A stretch of 64,000 nt of DNA, taken from positions 744,001-808,000 of the forward strand of contig NZ_CP109442.1 in assembly GCF_036227205.1 (NCBI RefSeq), in the 5' to 3' direction. The notes under the pieces were generated by a model. That model worked only from the letters and a program-made list of their open reading frames with translations, was not told where the DNA came from and made no database searches. Shown here piece by piece: positions 25,761 through 34,983 of the stretch. The position numbers and the translations under genes were made by a program. Source of the stretch: Amycolatopsis sp. NBC_01480. GTDB lineage: Bacteria > Actinomycetota > Actinomycetes > Mycobacteriales > Pseudonocardiaceae. Position 1 is the first letter of the stretch. Each line of letters begins with the position of its first letter.

Positions 25761-26597
25761 ATGTCTTCTTCCACCACCGTCTCCGGAGTTCCGGCGCGGC
25801 CGGGCCGGTTGCTGACGCAGAACCGGGAAATGCGCGCAATCGGTGTCTGGAACTGGACGCTGCCCGCGCTGGCCGCCCGGCTGCCCGACGGCCGGACACA
25901 GGTGACCTGTCCCGCAGCCTCGGCGTGCGCCCGAATCTGCTACGCCCGCAACGGAACCTACCTCTTCCCCGCGGTGAAAGCGAAGCACACCGCCAATCTC
26001 GCGTATGTTCTGGACGACCTGCCCGGGTGGGAAGCCGCCATGATCAGCGAGTTGTCGGCGCCCCGCTTCGCCGGGACATTCATCCGAGTGCATGACGCCG
26101 GGGATTTTTTCTCTGATGCCTACACCCTGGCGTGGCGCCGCGTGATGAAAGCGAGCCCACAGGCGACGTTTTACGCCTATACCAAGGAAGTCCGCCGGTT
26201 CAAGCGGTTGATCGAGCCCGACCCGCCCGGGAACTTCCTGTGGGTCTACAGCTACGGCGGTCGCGAGGACTCCGCCATCGACCCTGATCGGGACCGGGTC
26301 GCCGACGTGTTCCCCGATGCCGACGCGATCGCCGCGGCCGGGTGGTCCTCGCAGGAAGCCTCCGACCTGCTGGCAGTGCTCGGCCCCCGGCTGGTCGGGG
26401 TGACGGCAAACCGCATCCCGCAGTTCCTCAAGCGCATGGGCGAGCGGCGGCTCTCCGAATGGCAAGCCGAGATCGACGCCAAACGGGCACGCACGCGGCG
26501 CAGTCACCTCCGGCTCGTGCCCGGCGACCGGCCCACCTCGGCCCCTGCGCCCGGAAGCCGTCCGGGACCGGACGACGCCGAGCGCGACGCTGCCTGA
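25761..26597 (+). CDS. GP88-domain protein inside the T4SS operon
   Basis: A 278-residue protein, start ATG at 25761 after GAGGTGAGGT. It matches the phage 'gene product 88' family: an N-terminal L-L-T-Q-N-R-E-M segment, then a cysteine cluster T-C-P-A-A-S-A-C-A-R-I-C-Y-A-R-N (about 52-68), K-H-T-A-N-L, I-R-V-H-D-A-G-D-F-F-S (about 110-120) and Y-A-Y-T-K-E. The family is known mostly from mycobacteriophages and plasmids; no biochemical function is established. The C-terminal 50 residues are basic and Pro-rich. Its place between the VirB4 and coupling-protein genes suggests a role in DNA processing or transfer (inference). Confidence 0.72.
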   Translation: MSSSTTVSGVPARPGRLLTQNREMRAIGVWNWTLPALAARLPDGRTQVTCPAASACARICYARNGTYLFPAVKAKHTANLAYVLDDLPGWEAAMISELSAPRFAGTFIRVHDAGDFFSDAYTLAWRRVMKASPQATFYAYTKEVRRFKRLIEPDPPGNFLWVYSYGGREDSAIDPDRDRVADVFPDADAIAAAGWSSQEASDLLAVLGPRLVGVTANRIPQFLKRMGERRLSEWQAEIDAKRARTRRSHLRLVPGDRPTSAPAPGSRPGPDDAERDAA

Positions 26598-26643
26598 ACC
26601 CGCAGCCTCCTTCGGACTTTCCCTGCGCGAGAAGAGGTTCTTG

Positions 26644-29145
26644 ATGTTTCCTGCTCAGTCTGTCGTCGCGCAGGCGGGGATGCTCGCCTCGCCGGTGCAG
26701 GACTACCTGCGCGATCCCGCTGGCGCGGTGCGCGCGGTGGTCACGGCGCTGCGGGACGTCGCGGTGTCCTGGGGCCCGGTCGCCGGCCCGGTCCTGGTGC
26801 TCGTGGTGACCGGTCTCGCCGTGGGGCGCCGGTGGTGGGCGCGCCGGTGCCATGACCGGATGGCCGCCGACGCCCGGGTGGTGACGGTGCTCGCCCCGCC
26901 CGCGGTCGATCCGGACGGTGCGGCGGCCTTGTACTCCAATTTGGTCGGGCTGCTGCGGTCCGGGTGGAAGCGCCGGATACACGGTCAGCCGCACGTCGTG
27001 TGGGAGTACGTGTTCTCCCACGCCGGAGTCGCGTTGCGGCTGTGGCTGCCGGGTGTGGTGCCGCCCGGGATGGCCGAGCGCGCAATCGAGGCCGCCTGGC
27101 CCGGCGCGCGTACCCGGACCACTCCGGCCAGACCACCGATCCCGCTGTCCCACCCGCCGGGGAAGTCGGTCGAGGCCGTGGGCGGCGAGCTGCGCCTGGC
27201 CCGCACCGAAGCCCTGCCGATCCGATCCGGCTTTCCGGTCGACCCGGTCCGGGCGCTGCTCGGCGCCCCGGTCGGGCTCGCCACCCACGAACGGGCCGTC
27301 GTGCAGATCCTCGCCCGCCCGGTCACCGGCGCCCGCGTCGGGACCGCGCGGCGGGCGGCCCGCCGAGTCCGCGCTGGCCGCTCCGCGACGCCGGCCGGGC
27401 GGGTGCTGGACCTGCTCACCCCGCACACCGGCTCCCGCACACCCCGCGCCACAGCGACGAAGCAGGTCGTCGATCACCAGACCTCGCTCGAAACCTCGGC
27501 GCAGGACCGGGTCATCGTGGCCAAACAGCGTGGCTCCCAGTACGAAACCCGCATCCGCTACGCCGTGGCCACCCTCGTCCCCGAGCACGCGACCAGCACG
27601 GAAAGAGGTCCGGTGCGCGAGCACCTGCGCGGACGCGGCCACGCCATCGCCAGCACGTTCGCGGCCTACACCGAGCACAACTACTACCGCCGCGCCCGCC
27701 TGTCCCACCCCGTGCAGGCCGTGGCCGAGCGGCGGCTCGGCTCCGGTGACCTGCTCTCGATCCCGGAACTGGCCGCGCTCGCGCACGTCCCGACCGACGA
27801 AGCGGTGCCCGGGCTCCAGCGTGCCGGGGCGAAAGCGGTACCGCCGCCGCCGGGCATCGCCACCGAAGGCCCCGGGGTCAAGCCGATCGGGATCACCGAC
27901 TCCGGCCACTCCCGCCCGGTCGGGCTGCGCGTGGCCGACGCCCGCCACCACCTGCACATCATCGGCGCGACCGGGTCAGGCAAGTCCGAGCTGATGGCCC
28001 GGATGATCCTCGACGACGCCGACGCCGGCCGCGGCCTCGTCGTCATCGACCCGAAGGGTGACCTGGTCGCCGACGTCCTGATGCGCCTGCCGGTACGGCT
28101 CGGGGAGAAGGTCGTGCTCTTCGACGCCGACAGCCGGTCCCGCCCACCGGTGCTCAACCCGCTCGGCGGCGCCGACACCGCCCGTGCCGTGGACGACCTG
28201 GTGTCGATCTTCTCCCGCATCTACGCCTCCAGCTGGGGGCCCCGCACCGAGGACATCCTGCGCTCCGGGCTCCTCACCCTGCGCGCGCTTCCCGGTACAC
28301 CCGTCCTGACCGATCTGCCGAAACTCCTCACCGTCCCCGCGTTCCGGCACCGCGCACTCGAACAGGTCTCCGACGACATCCTCACCGGCTTCTGGACTTG
28401 GTACGACGACCTGTCCGACGCCAGCCGGGCCCAGGTCGTCGCACCCTTGATGAACAAACTCCGCGGGCTGCTGCTCCGCCCGTTCGTGCGGGCCTCCCTC
28501 GCCGGCGGCGAGTCCACCGTGGACATGAGCGCGGTCCTCGACGGCGGGATCTGCCTGGTACGCCTGAACAAGGGCACGCTCGGCACGGACACCGCCCGGC
28601 TGATCGGGTCGATCATCGTCGCCCGCACCTGGCAGGCCGCCATGCAGCGAGCCCAGATACCACCGCGCGACCGCCGCGACGCGGCGTTGTACATCGACGA
28701 ATGCCACAACTTCCTCAACCTCGCCTACCCGCTGGAGGACATGCTGCCCGAATCCCGCGGCTACCGGCTGGCGCTGATCCTCGCGCACCAATTCCTGCTC
28801 CAGCTACCGGCACCTCTGAAAGAAGCCATCTCCACCAACGCCCGCTCGAAGAACATCTTCGCGGCCTCACCCGAAGACGCACGTGACCTCGCCCGGCACA
28901 CCGCGCCCCGGATCTCCGAACACGACCTCGCCAACCTCGGCCGCTACCACATCGCCGCACGGCTCGTGCTCGACGGCGAGGAAGCACCCCCGTTCACCGC
29001 GGTCACGGAGAAGCTCCCGCCCGCGATTCCTGGGCGCAGCAAGAAGATCCGGCACCTCGCACTAGTCAACACCGATCCGCCGTCCGCGCCGGAGCCCGTA
29101 GAGCACGTCCAGCCGGCGGCGTTCGACCCCCGCCGCGCAGCGTGA
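26644..29145 (+). CDS. VirD4/TraG-type coupling protein
   Basis: An 833-residue protein that links the relaxosome to the T4SS. Near the N-terminus is a membrane anchor (about 38-58); an all-alpha/beta region follows. Walker A is I-G-A-T-G-S-G-K-S-E-L (about 438-449) with V-I-D-P-K-G-D-L after it, and the Walker B-type strand A-A-L-Y-I-D-E-C-H-N-F-L is at about 680. L-A-H-Q-F-L-L-Q-L and N-A-R-S-K-N-I-F-A follow as in FtsK/TraG-like ATPases. It ends the core rightward run; the next genes on this strand lie 1.2 kb away beyond an opposite-strand insertion. No relaxase is obvious next to it. Confidence 0.87.
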   Translation: MFPAQSVVAQAGMLASPVQDYLRDPAGAVRAVVTALRDVAVSWGPVAGPVLVLVVTGLAVGRRWWARRCHDRMAADARVVTVLAPPAVDPDGAAALYSNLVGLLRSGWKRRIHGQPHVVWEYVFSHAGVALRLWLPGVVPPGMAERAIEAAWPGARTRTTPARPPIPLSHPPGKSVEAVGGELRLARTEALPIRSGFPVDPVRALLGAPVGLATHERAVVQILARPVTGARVGTARRAARRVRAGRSATPAGRVLDLLTPHTGSRTPRATATKQVVDHQTSLETSAQDRVIVAKQRGSQYETRIRYAVATLVPEHATSTERGPVREHLRGRGHAIASTFAAYTEHNYYRRARLSHPVQAVAERRLGSGDLLSIPELAALAHVPTDEAVPGLQRAGAKAVPPPPGIATEGPGVKPIGITDSGHSRPVGLRVADARHHLHIIGATGSGKSELMARMILDDADAGRGLVVIDPKGDLVADVLMRLPVRLGEKVVLFDADSRSRPPVLNPLGGADTARAVDDLVSIFSRIYASSWGPRTEDILRSGLLTLRALPGTPVLTDLPKLLTVPAFRHRALEQVSDDILTGFWTWYDDLSDASRAQVVAPLMNKLRGLLLRPFVRASLAGGESTVDMSAVLDGGICLVRLNKGTLGTDTARLIGSIIVARTWQAAMQRAQIPPRDRRDAALYIDECHNFLNLAYPLEDMLPESRGYRLALILAHQFLLQLPAPLKEAISTNARSKNIFAASPEDARDLARHTAPRISEHDLANLGRYHIAARLVLDGEEAPPFTAVTEKLPPAIPGRSKKIRHLALVNTDPPSAPEPVEHVQPAAFDPRRAA

Positions 29146-29497
29146 CACCACCACGCGCTTTTCCTTTGCCCGCAAGCACCTTCTCACCCGGCCCGGACTG
29201 GTGAAGGGACGGTATTCCAACACTGCATTATTCTCTGACCTCGCCTGTCCTTGGCATGAGCGCGATGCTAAGCCCGACCATGGCGGCCTCGGCGTGATCG
29301 TCGACGCCTTCAGGAAGCGCGCCGACGCCGTACGGTTGCTCCGACTGCCAGCGGTAGCTCGCCCTCGCGGCTTCACCGAAGCCCCGCCACTGGATTGCGG
29401 TCGGCGAACCGAGCAAACCGGTCCGGTGCTGCGGCCTCGCAGCGCCGACCCGCGCCCGAACTGGGCCACCGTCCCACTCACACCATGTCGATATCCG
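29146..29497. other. Gap after the coupling-protein gene, possible gene remnants
   Basis: No gene with start and ribosome site is supported. A minus-strand frame at about 29228-29416 has protein-like composition but no upstream continuation that makes sense. It may be a remnant of an inserted gene. Confidence 0.3.
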
Positions 29498-30136
29498 TTA
29501 CTCCCACCAGTCAGGGCAACGATCAGCTGGATCGTGGTTGGAACACGACAACCCATGGAGCATCTCGATCGCGAACACCGTGGATGACTGCTGCAGCGCC
29601 AGATCGTGACTCAACTCCCGCTCGTCACACGATTCGTTGCCCATCGTGGTGATGACCGGCATCCATTCGCCACCACCGGTGGCGTACTCAGCCCAGGTGT
29701 AGCCAGTGTCCACTCTGTTGTGGACAGCATGGTTACGTCTCTTCTGAGCTTTGCGTATCTGGCGTACGTGTGACTGCCAAGCGACCTTGTTATGGTTCGA
29801 AAGCTTGTCCCAAATTTTCTTCAGCAGTGCACCAGCCATCATTTTCCCAGGTTTTGCCAGTGGATCCAGCTTGCGCAGGATGCAGCCGAGCACGGCCTCG
29901 GTTTCAGCCGCTTGGGCCATGATCAGACCGCGAAGCCGTTGCATGGCGGACGTGTCAAAGCCGCCAGGCTCGCCGCGTCCGTCCTCGCTAGGTCGCCAGT
30001 AGATGTCATTGAGGATGTCCGACCACTCACGTAGCTGCTCACCGAACTGAGGCCTCTGAAGGTCCCGCCAGTCGCCGGGTGGCGAGTCGTCACGTAGATC
30101 ATCCCATTCCGGCGGCACCGCCTGCTGTTCTTCCAC
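29498..30136 (-). CDS. Hypothetical protein with HEPN-type R-x4-H motif
   Basis: A 212-residue acidic, mostly helical protein encoded against the T4SS operon. Around residue 135 it carries R-R-N-H-A-V-H-N, which fits the R-x(4)-H motif of HEPN ribonucleases, and it is preceded by long helices (R-G-L-I-M-A-Q-A-A-E-T-E-A-V-L and K-M-M-A-G-A-L-L-K-K-I-W), the usual HEPN setting. Start is a GTG at 30136; CATACT lies about nine bases upstream, so a leaderless transcript is possible. HEPN assignment rests on a short motif, so function is tentative; cargo such as a defence or toxin gene would fit the insertion within the operon. Confidence 0.55.
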   Translation of the reverse strand: MEEQQAVPPEWDDLRDDSPPGDWRDLQRPQFGEQLREWSDILNDIYWRPSEDGRGEPGGFDTSAMQRLRGLIMAQAAETEAVLGCILRKLDPLAKPGKMMAGALLKKIWDKLSNHNKVAWQSHVRQIRKAQKRRNHAVHNRVDTGYTWAEYATGGGEWMPVITTMGNESCDERELSHDLALQQSSTVFAIEMLHGLSCSNHDPADRCPDWWE

Positions 30137-30345
30137 ACGGACAGTATGACCTGATCGTCATCTCAACGCCACTGAAATAACGACTGATAAAGGGTCGATG
30201 TTCTGCGAATGATTCCAGCATTCCGGTGTCCGGCTAAGGTGCACGCTTGTCATGTCAGCCTGGCCAGCAAGTACAGCGACTTCTTCATCTTATCCAATGC
30301 TGCACCAATGCAATTCCGCTCATTTCCTTGGAGGTATCCGTCATC

Positions 30346-31380
30346 GTGGTCAGCAATCCCACCCCGCAGCGCCAGTTGCGCACCCACCGGCCGGAACGCC
30401 CGGTGCAGCGTGTGCTCAACTCCGCCGAGCACCATGCGTGGCTGGCCCGGCATCTCACCGACCGCGACCGGTGGCTGTGCCGGATGCTGTTCGAGCACCA
30501 CGTGCTCACCAGCACCCAGATCATCGACATCGCCTTCACCGGCCGCCGCGCCGCGAACCTGCGCCTGCGCAACCTCTACCAATGGGGCGTGGTGCACCGG
30601 TTCCAGCCGCACCGCGACCGCGGCTCACACCCGATGTACTACGTCCTCGACACCGCCGGAGCCGTCGCGCTCGCCCGCGAAGACGGCATCGACCCCAAGG
30701 AGCTCGGCTACCGCCGCGAACGCGAGATCGGCCGCGCCTTCTCCCTGCAGCTCGCGCACACCGTCGGCTGCAACGGCCTGTTCACCACCCTGGTCCACCA
30801 GGCACGCCAGCCCGGCGCCGCTGGACAGCTGATGGCCTGGTGGTCGGCGGCCCGGTGCGGGCGGCACTGGGGCGACATCGTCACCCCGGACGGCTACGGC
30901 CGCTGGCGCGAGGCAGGGCGGGACGTCGAGTGGTTCATCGAGTTCGACTTCGGCACCGAGCCACTGTCCCGCCTGGCCGGCAAGCTGGCCCGCTACGAAC
31001 GCCTGGCCGGCACCACCGGCATCACCACCCCCGTGCTGATCTGGCTGCCCAGCGCCGCCCGCGAATCCAACGCCCGCCGGGCATTGGCCGAAGCGCTGCG
31101 CGGACTCGACCGGCCTGCCCGGGTACCGGTGGCGACCACCAGCGGCGACGCCGCCGCCGACCCACTCGACATGACCGCGCCCCGCTGGCGACGGGTCGAC
31201 GAACCCGGCGCCGCCGGGCGGGTGACACTCGTCGATTTGCCCGCGCGCTGGCCTGAACTGCGCTCTTCGGCGCCGGGCAGCGGGCAGCGTCCAACGGGCG
31301 TCAACCCGGCCGCCGAGCGCCAGGACCTAGCGCCGCCCTCGCCGATGCCCCCGCCCGATCCCGTACAGCCCTGGAGGTGA
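30346..31380 (+). CDS. Replication-relaxation family protein
   Basis: A 344-residue protein from the GTG at 30346, nine bases after GGAGGT. The central part has the family's winged-helix-like start (W-L-C-R-M-L-F-E-H-H-V-L-T-S-T-Q-I) followed by R-L-R-N-L-Y-Q-W-G-V-V-H-R-F and a Y-Y-V-L-D-T-A-G body, then W-F-I-E-F-D-F-G-T-E with a restriction-endonuclease-like strand order. Replic_Relax proteins occur in actinobacterial conjugative elements and plasmids and are thought to act as relaxases or replication-initiation proteins. This makes it the best relaxase candidate here (inference). The stop overlaps the next gene's leader region. Confidence 0.8.
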   Translation: MVSNPTPQRQLRTHRPERPVQRVLNSAEHHAWLARHLTDRDRWLCRMLFEHHVLTSTQIIDIAFTGRRAANLRLRNLYQWGVVHRFQPHRDRGSHPMYYVLDTAGAVALAREDGIDPKELGYRREREIGRAFSLQLAHTVGCNGLFTTLVHQARQPGAAGQLMAWWSAARCGRHWGDIVTPDGYGRWREAGRDVEWFIEFDFGTEPLSRLAGKLARYERLAGTTGITTPVLIWLPSAARESNARRALAEALRGLDRPARVPVATTSGDAAADPLDMTAPRWRRVDEPGAAGRVTLVDLPARWPELRSSAPGSGQRPTGVNPAAERQDLAPPSPMPPPDPVQPWR

Positions 31381-31388
31381 CAGGCGCG

Positions 31389-32387
31389 ATGGGCAGGATC
31401 GCCGCGGCCGGGGCCTCGTTAGTGTTCGTGCTCATCCTGCTCATCGGCGGCGGCACGATCGCCGTCGTCCAGGCCGTCTTCGGCAGCTCCGGCGGGAGCG
31501 CGAACTGCGCTCCCGCCGTTGCGACCGCGACCTCGGCCGCCGGATACGGCCCGCAGGAGATGACCAACGCCGCGACGATCGTCGCCGTCGGCAAACGCAT
31601 GAACGTCCCCGAACAGGGCTGGGTCATCGCCATCACCACCGCGATCACCGAGTCCCAACTGCACAACCTCGACCACGGCGACCAGGACAGCGTCGGGCTG
31701 TTCCAGCAGCGGCCCTCGCAAGGCTGGGGCACCGTCGCCCAGATCATGGACCCCGCCTACAGCAGCGAACAGTTCTACCGGCACCTGCTCGCGTCGCCGA
31801 ACTGGCAGACCATGCCCGTCGCCGAAGCCGCCCAAACCGTGCAGCGCTCGGGCTTTCCCGACCGCTACGCGACAAATGAGCAGACCGCCCGCCAGATCCT
31901 CGGCGCCGTGCAAGGCGCGACCTGCAGCACCAGCGACGCCACGCCTATTCCGGTGACCGGCCCGGCGAAGATCGTCATCGACGCGGCGCGCTCGCAACTC
32001 GGCGTCACTTACGCCTGGGGCGGCGGCACCGCCACCGGGCCCAGCCGCGGCATCCGCGACGGCGGCGTCGCCGACCAACACGGCGACTACACCAAGATCG
32101 GCTTCGACTGCAGCGGCCTCACCCTGTTCGCCTACGCTCAAGCCGGAATCTCCCTGCCCCACCAAAGCGGAGGCCAATTCAACGTAGGTACCCGGATACC
32201 CCGATCGGCTGGCCTGGCCGTGCTGAATCCCGCAGACCTCGTCTTCTACAGCCCTGAGACCATCCACCACGTCGGGATCTATCTCGGCAACGGGCAGATG
32301 ATCAACGCCTACGAATCCGGCACCGTGGTCCGGGTCCAGCCCGTCGACCTGAGCGAGTACGCGGGTGCCGTCCGGATCTTGCAGTGA
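31389..32387 (+). CDS. Two-domain cell-wall hydrolase (lytic transglycosylase-like + NlpC/P60)
   Basis: A 332-residue envelope protein. An N-terminal membrane helix (about 5-30) is followed by a lysozyme-like domain with I-T-T-A-I-T-E-S-Q-L-H-N-L, D-S-V-G-L-F-Q-Q-R-P-S-Q-G-W-G-T and D-P-A-Y-S-S-E-Q-F-Y (about 80-155). The C-terminal NlpC/P60 peptidase has catalytic Cys in F-D-C-S-G-L-T (about 241) and His in H-H-V-G-I-Y-L-G (about 294). I chose the ATG at 31389 (GGAGG 11 bases upstream) over the overlapping GTG at 31377. It corresponds to VirB1-type hydrolases that open the peptidoglycan for the transfer channel. Last gene of the rightward operon. Confidence 0.88.
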   Translation: MGRIAAAGASLVFVLILLIGGGTIAVVQAVFGSSGGSANCAPAVATATSAAGYGPQEMTNAATIVAVGKRMNVPEQGWVIAITTAITESQLHNLDHGDQDSVGLFQQRPSQGWGTVAQIMDPAYSSEQFYRHLLASPNWQTMPVAEAAQTVQRSGFPDRYATNEQTARQILGAVQGATCSTSDATPIPVTGPAKIVIDAARSQLGVTYAWGGGTATGPSRGIRDGGVADQHGDYTKIGFDCSGLTLFAYAQAGISLPHQSGGQFNVGTRIPRSAGLAVLNPADLVFYSPETIHHVGIYLGNGQMINAYESGTVVRVQPVDLSEYAGAVRILQ

Positions 32388-32396
32388 GACGATCAA

Positions 32397-32693
32397 TCAC
32401 CCGATGATCTCGATGGAGTCGATCCGTCGTGTGTGATCAACATCGTCGTGTTCGAACGTGCACAAAGGCTCACTGAGGACTTCGGGATTCTCGTGCAGCA
32501 TCTCCCGCAGTTGCTGCGCTGTTGCGTCGGTGGCGGCCTGCTGGCGGGAACATGCGGCCTCCCAGAGCTGCGCCACCATCCGGCCTTTCGCGAGCGGGTC
32601 CGGCACGAACAACTCCCGGGCTTCATCCACGGTCAGTGTCATCTCGAAGGACTGCATGAACGTCCACGAGATAAGGAAATCCGGAGTACTCAT
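32397..32693 (-). CDS. Hypothetical protein (98 aa)
   Basis: Starts at the ATG at 32693 after a GGAAAGAG-type site about nine bases upstream. It opens M-S-T-P-D-F-L-I-S-W-T-F and continues acidic and helical; no domain is recognised. Terminal part rich in Asp/His (H-D-D-V-D-H). It heads a leftward row of small element genes (32,397-37,427), convergent with the cell-wall hydrolase nine bases away. Confidence 0.6.
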   Translation of the reverse strand: MSTPDFLISWTFMQSFEMTLTVDEARELFVPDPLAKGRMVAQLWEAACSRQQAATDATAQQLREMLHENPEVLSEPLCTFEHDDVDHTRRIDSIEIIG

Positions 32694-32858
32694 CAGTCTC
32701 TTTCCTATCGGGGCAGTGGGTGTGGTCCGGTGCGGGGACGACCTCGCTTGCCCGTCCCCACACCGGATGCGTGCTTTGCTGTTCATGAGCTGGAAGTTGC
32801 CAGTAGCCGAGGCCGCGAGCGAGTGCGCTTTACTGGCAGGGCTTCGCGCTCGGGCCGT

Positions 32859-33200
32859 TCACTTGTCACTATCGATGCGAAGGAGTTCGGCCAGCGCCAG
32901 CGGTGGCTTCTGCACGGGCCGCGGGGCCGCCGTCAACGTCTCTGCGTTGGCGGCGGTGTGGAGTGCGTCCAGCTTGCGGCGAACGGCGCTGAGTGACTTG
33001 TACGGATGGCCCATGGATCCGTGGTCTTGCGCCGCCTGGCTCTGCAGAGAGCACACCAACATCAACGCTTCTAATGGGCTCATCTCGAAGACGGCTGTAG
33101 TCGCGGTGAGTCGCACAGTGGCAGCCTGCTTGCTGGTCATCGTTTCTTTCAGCGCGGCAATGTTGCCCTTGGTCAGTTTGGTGAGTTTCACTTCCGACAT
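32859..33200 (-). CDS. Hypothetical protein (113 aa)
   Basis: Starts at the ATG at 33200, with AAGGAAG eight bases upstream. A Thr/Ala/Leu-rich helical protein opening M-S-E-V-K-L-T-K-L-T-K-G with a basic start and no membrane segment. No family recognised. It belongs to the leftward row of small accessory genes between the conjugation operon and the ArdC gene. Confidence 0.65.
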   Translation of the reverse strand: MSEVKLTKLTKGNIAALKETMTSKQAATVRLTATTAVFEMSPLEALMLVCSLQSQAAQDHGSMGHPYKSLSAVRRKLDALHTAANAETLTAAPRPVQKPPLALAELLRIDSDK

Positions 33201-33252
33201 GACATTTCTTCCTTCTATTTTCCGATTGTCGTCATAGGTTTACTGATCCGAG

Positions 33253-33948
33253 TTACATCGGCCTACGCATCCATTCGAATGAGGCTCCGATGGAGTACCG
33301 GCCGTCGTCATCGGCGGAGATCCGGGCAGGCAGGTAACCGTCCTCACAGGTCGACTGATAATCGATCTGCACGACGTTGTCGCCGTCCCAGTAGGCGTCG
33401 TCGAACCCATCGGAGTTGTCGTTGATCCAGGCCACGACAGCCTCCGCGACCGGACGTCGGAAGCGTGGGCATCCGGCCTTGCTCCACCCACAGCCAGCTG
33501 AGGGCAGCGCGGGAAAGGCAGGCTCAACGCTGTCGATGGCGACCAGGATTTCATCGTCCTGCGGTGTAAGCCGTGCAGAGTCGGCCTGCGCCGCGGCATC
33601 GACCCGCGGGCCAGGGGTCGGCACAGTGAGTTCCCAGCACCATCGGCGGTAGCCGATCGCATAGCGGCCGTTCTCGTCGGGTTCGATCCGTTCCGGCCGG
33701 TGCCCTTCAGCCTCCAGAACGGTCAGCACCTCGCCGTCGAAGCTGGCGGTGTCTGGCCATTCGTCGGGATCCTGCGCGTGCATCGCGTTGATACACGCGG
33801 CCACAGCCTCAGCGACCGGACGTCGGAACCGAGGCACGGCGAAGCCGTTCCACCGCTGATGGTCGATAGCAGCCGGGAACGCCTGCGTGGCGTCGTCGAG
33901 CGCGACGTACACCTCGCCGTCGACGGCGGGAATACTGGGCGTGTACAT
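33253..33948 (-). CDS. Hypothetical protein with two internal repeats
   Basis: A 231-residue acidic protein composed of two homologous halves. Each has D-(G/D)-E-(V/I)-x-V-A-(L/I)-D near its start, the segment P-R-F-R-R-P-V-A-E-A-V-(A/V)-A-(C/W)-I-N, and a closing D-x-x-G-R-Y-(A/S)-I-G strand. The halves span about 8-110 and 128-231. The gene may have arisen by an internal tandem duplication. No known family or catalytic motif was recognised. Start is the ATG at 33948, preceded by AAAGGA on the minus strand. Confidence 0.7.
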   Translation of the reverse strand: MYTPSIPAVDGEVYVALDDATQAFPAAIDHQRWNGFAVPRFRRPVAEAVAACINAMHAQDPDEWPDTASFDGEVLTVLEAEGHRPERIEPDENGRYAIGYRRWCWELTVPTPGPRVDAAAQADSARLTPQDDEILVAIDSVEPAFPALPSAGCGWSKAGCPRFRRPVAEAVVAWINDNSDGFDDAYWDGDNVVQIDYQSTCEDGYLPARISADDDGRYSIGASFEWMRRPM

Positions 33949-34394
33949 AACAAATCCTTTCCATTATTATCAAGTGGCATTACAAACAGGCATAATGCAG
34001 GTATTCACCAGAAGTAATATTTCTCAAATTCGCCGCATACATTCGGACTTAAATCGACGATCCACAGATCCACACGGGAACGAATCAAAGACGCATTGCA
34101 AATGCATTCGAATCAAGATCAGCGATACTGGGCAATTCGTGCCGCGATGACACCCGAGAAATTCCGCAGCATCGTCTTCGTGACCTTTGCCTGCAAACTG
34201 GACATTCACCGCGCCAGTGAGGCGCGTCGAACCGAGGTCGGCCGGGCCGTTCGCCGAGATCGGCACTAGCCTGCGTCGGTCCGGACCGGTTCGTCACCGA
34301 CTGGCCTGACGTTAGCTGTGTGGTTTGTCTGCGTATCGAGGAACGGGCAGCAGGGAGTAGCTGGTCATAGACGGCACCGCCAGGGCTACCGTCG
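33949..34394. other. AT-richer intergenic region
   Basis: About 450 bases. The part at 33,950-34,120 is clearly richer in A and T than its surroundings and probably holds the promoter of the duplicated-domain gene. Small open frames on both strands have no ribosome sites. No hairpin terminator seen. Confidence 0.4.
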
Positions 34395-34907
34395 TCACTT
34401 CGAAGCGACGGACTTCGTCAAGATGTCTCGAAGAGTCTTCTCAGGGAGGCCGACCGCCTTGCCCATTCGTTGTGTGCCCCAGTCCGGCCGAGCGGCAGAC
34501 AACTCGGCGACTGCCGCGTCTCTGGCCTGCTGGTTCTCTCGCTCGTTGTCCTTGACTTGCGCCGTCCGGGCTCGGAGGGTCTTGTGCATATCCCGGCTGG
34601 CCTTCCACCGGGCTACCGCGCGGGCGCATCGCACGACTGCATCGTCGTCGGAGTCCCCCGTCTCGGTCGGCATCTCCGTCTCGACTCCGACGAGTTGGCC
34701 AGCCCGCGCGAGCCTGAGCAGCAGGTCGACCTGTTCCCGGACGGAGGACTGCAGCTCCGGCAGTTCGTCCCCGCTGTACAGCGCCTCCACCGAGGCGCCA
34801 CCCCCGCCGACGATGAACTCCCGGCATGCTTCGATGACCGCCTGAACCTCCGGCGTCAGCTCCAGCGGTTCCACCGGGTCATCACCTGCGCTTCCCTGTC
34901 GCCGCAT
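34395..34907 (-). CDS. Hypothetical protein with C-terminal HTH-like segment
   Basis: A 170-residue acidic protein from the ATG at 34907; a longer frame reaches back to 35057 over the end of the preceding gene but has no better start. The C-terminus, R-P-D-W-G-T-Q-R-M-G-K-A-V-G-L-P-E-K-T-L-R-D-I-L, looks like a helix-turn-helix of about 25 residues. The middle is helical with E-x-V-D-L-L-L-R-L-A. No family recognised; a DNA-binding role is inferred from the HTH only. Confidence 0.55.
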   Translation of the reverse strand: MRRQGSAGDDPVEPLELTPEVQAVIEACREFIVGGGGASVEALYSGDELPELQSSVREQVDLLLRLARAGQLVGVETEMPTETGDSDDDAVVRCARAVARWKASRDMHKTLRARTAQVKDNERENQQARDAAVAELSAARPDWGTQRMGKAVGLPEKTLRDILTKSVASK

Positions 34908-34983
34908 GTCCTTGCGGCGACCCCGTCGCCGTGTCGGTCGTCGAAGTGGTGACGCTGGCCGGGTCGTCGGTTGTTCGCCCTGT

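Noticed and set aside
29228..29416. Minus-strand 62-residue frame after the coupling protein
   Set aside because: Composition is protein-like, but it has a TTG start, no ribosome site and no known relatives; left as a possible remnant.
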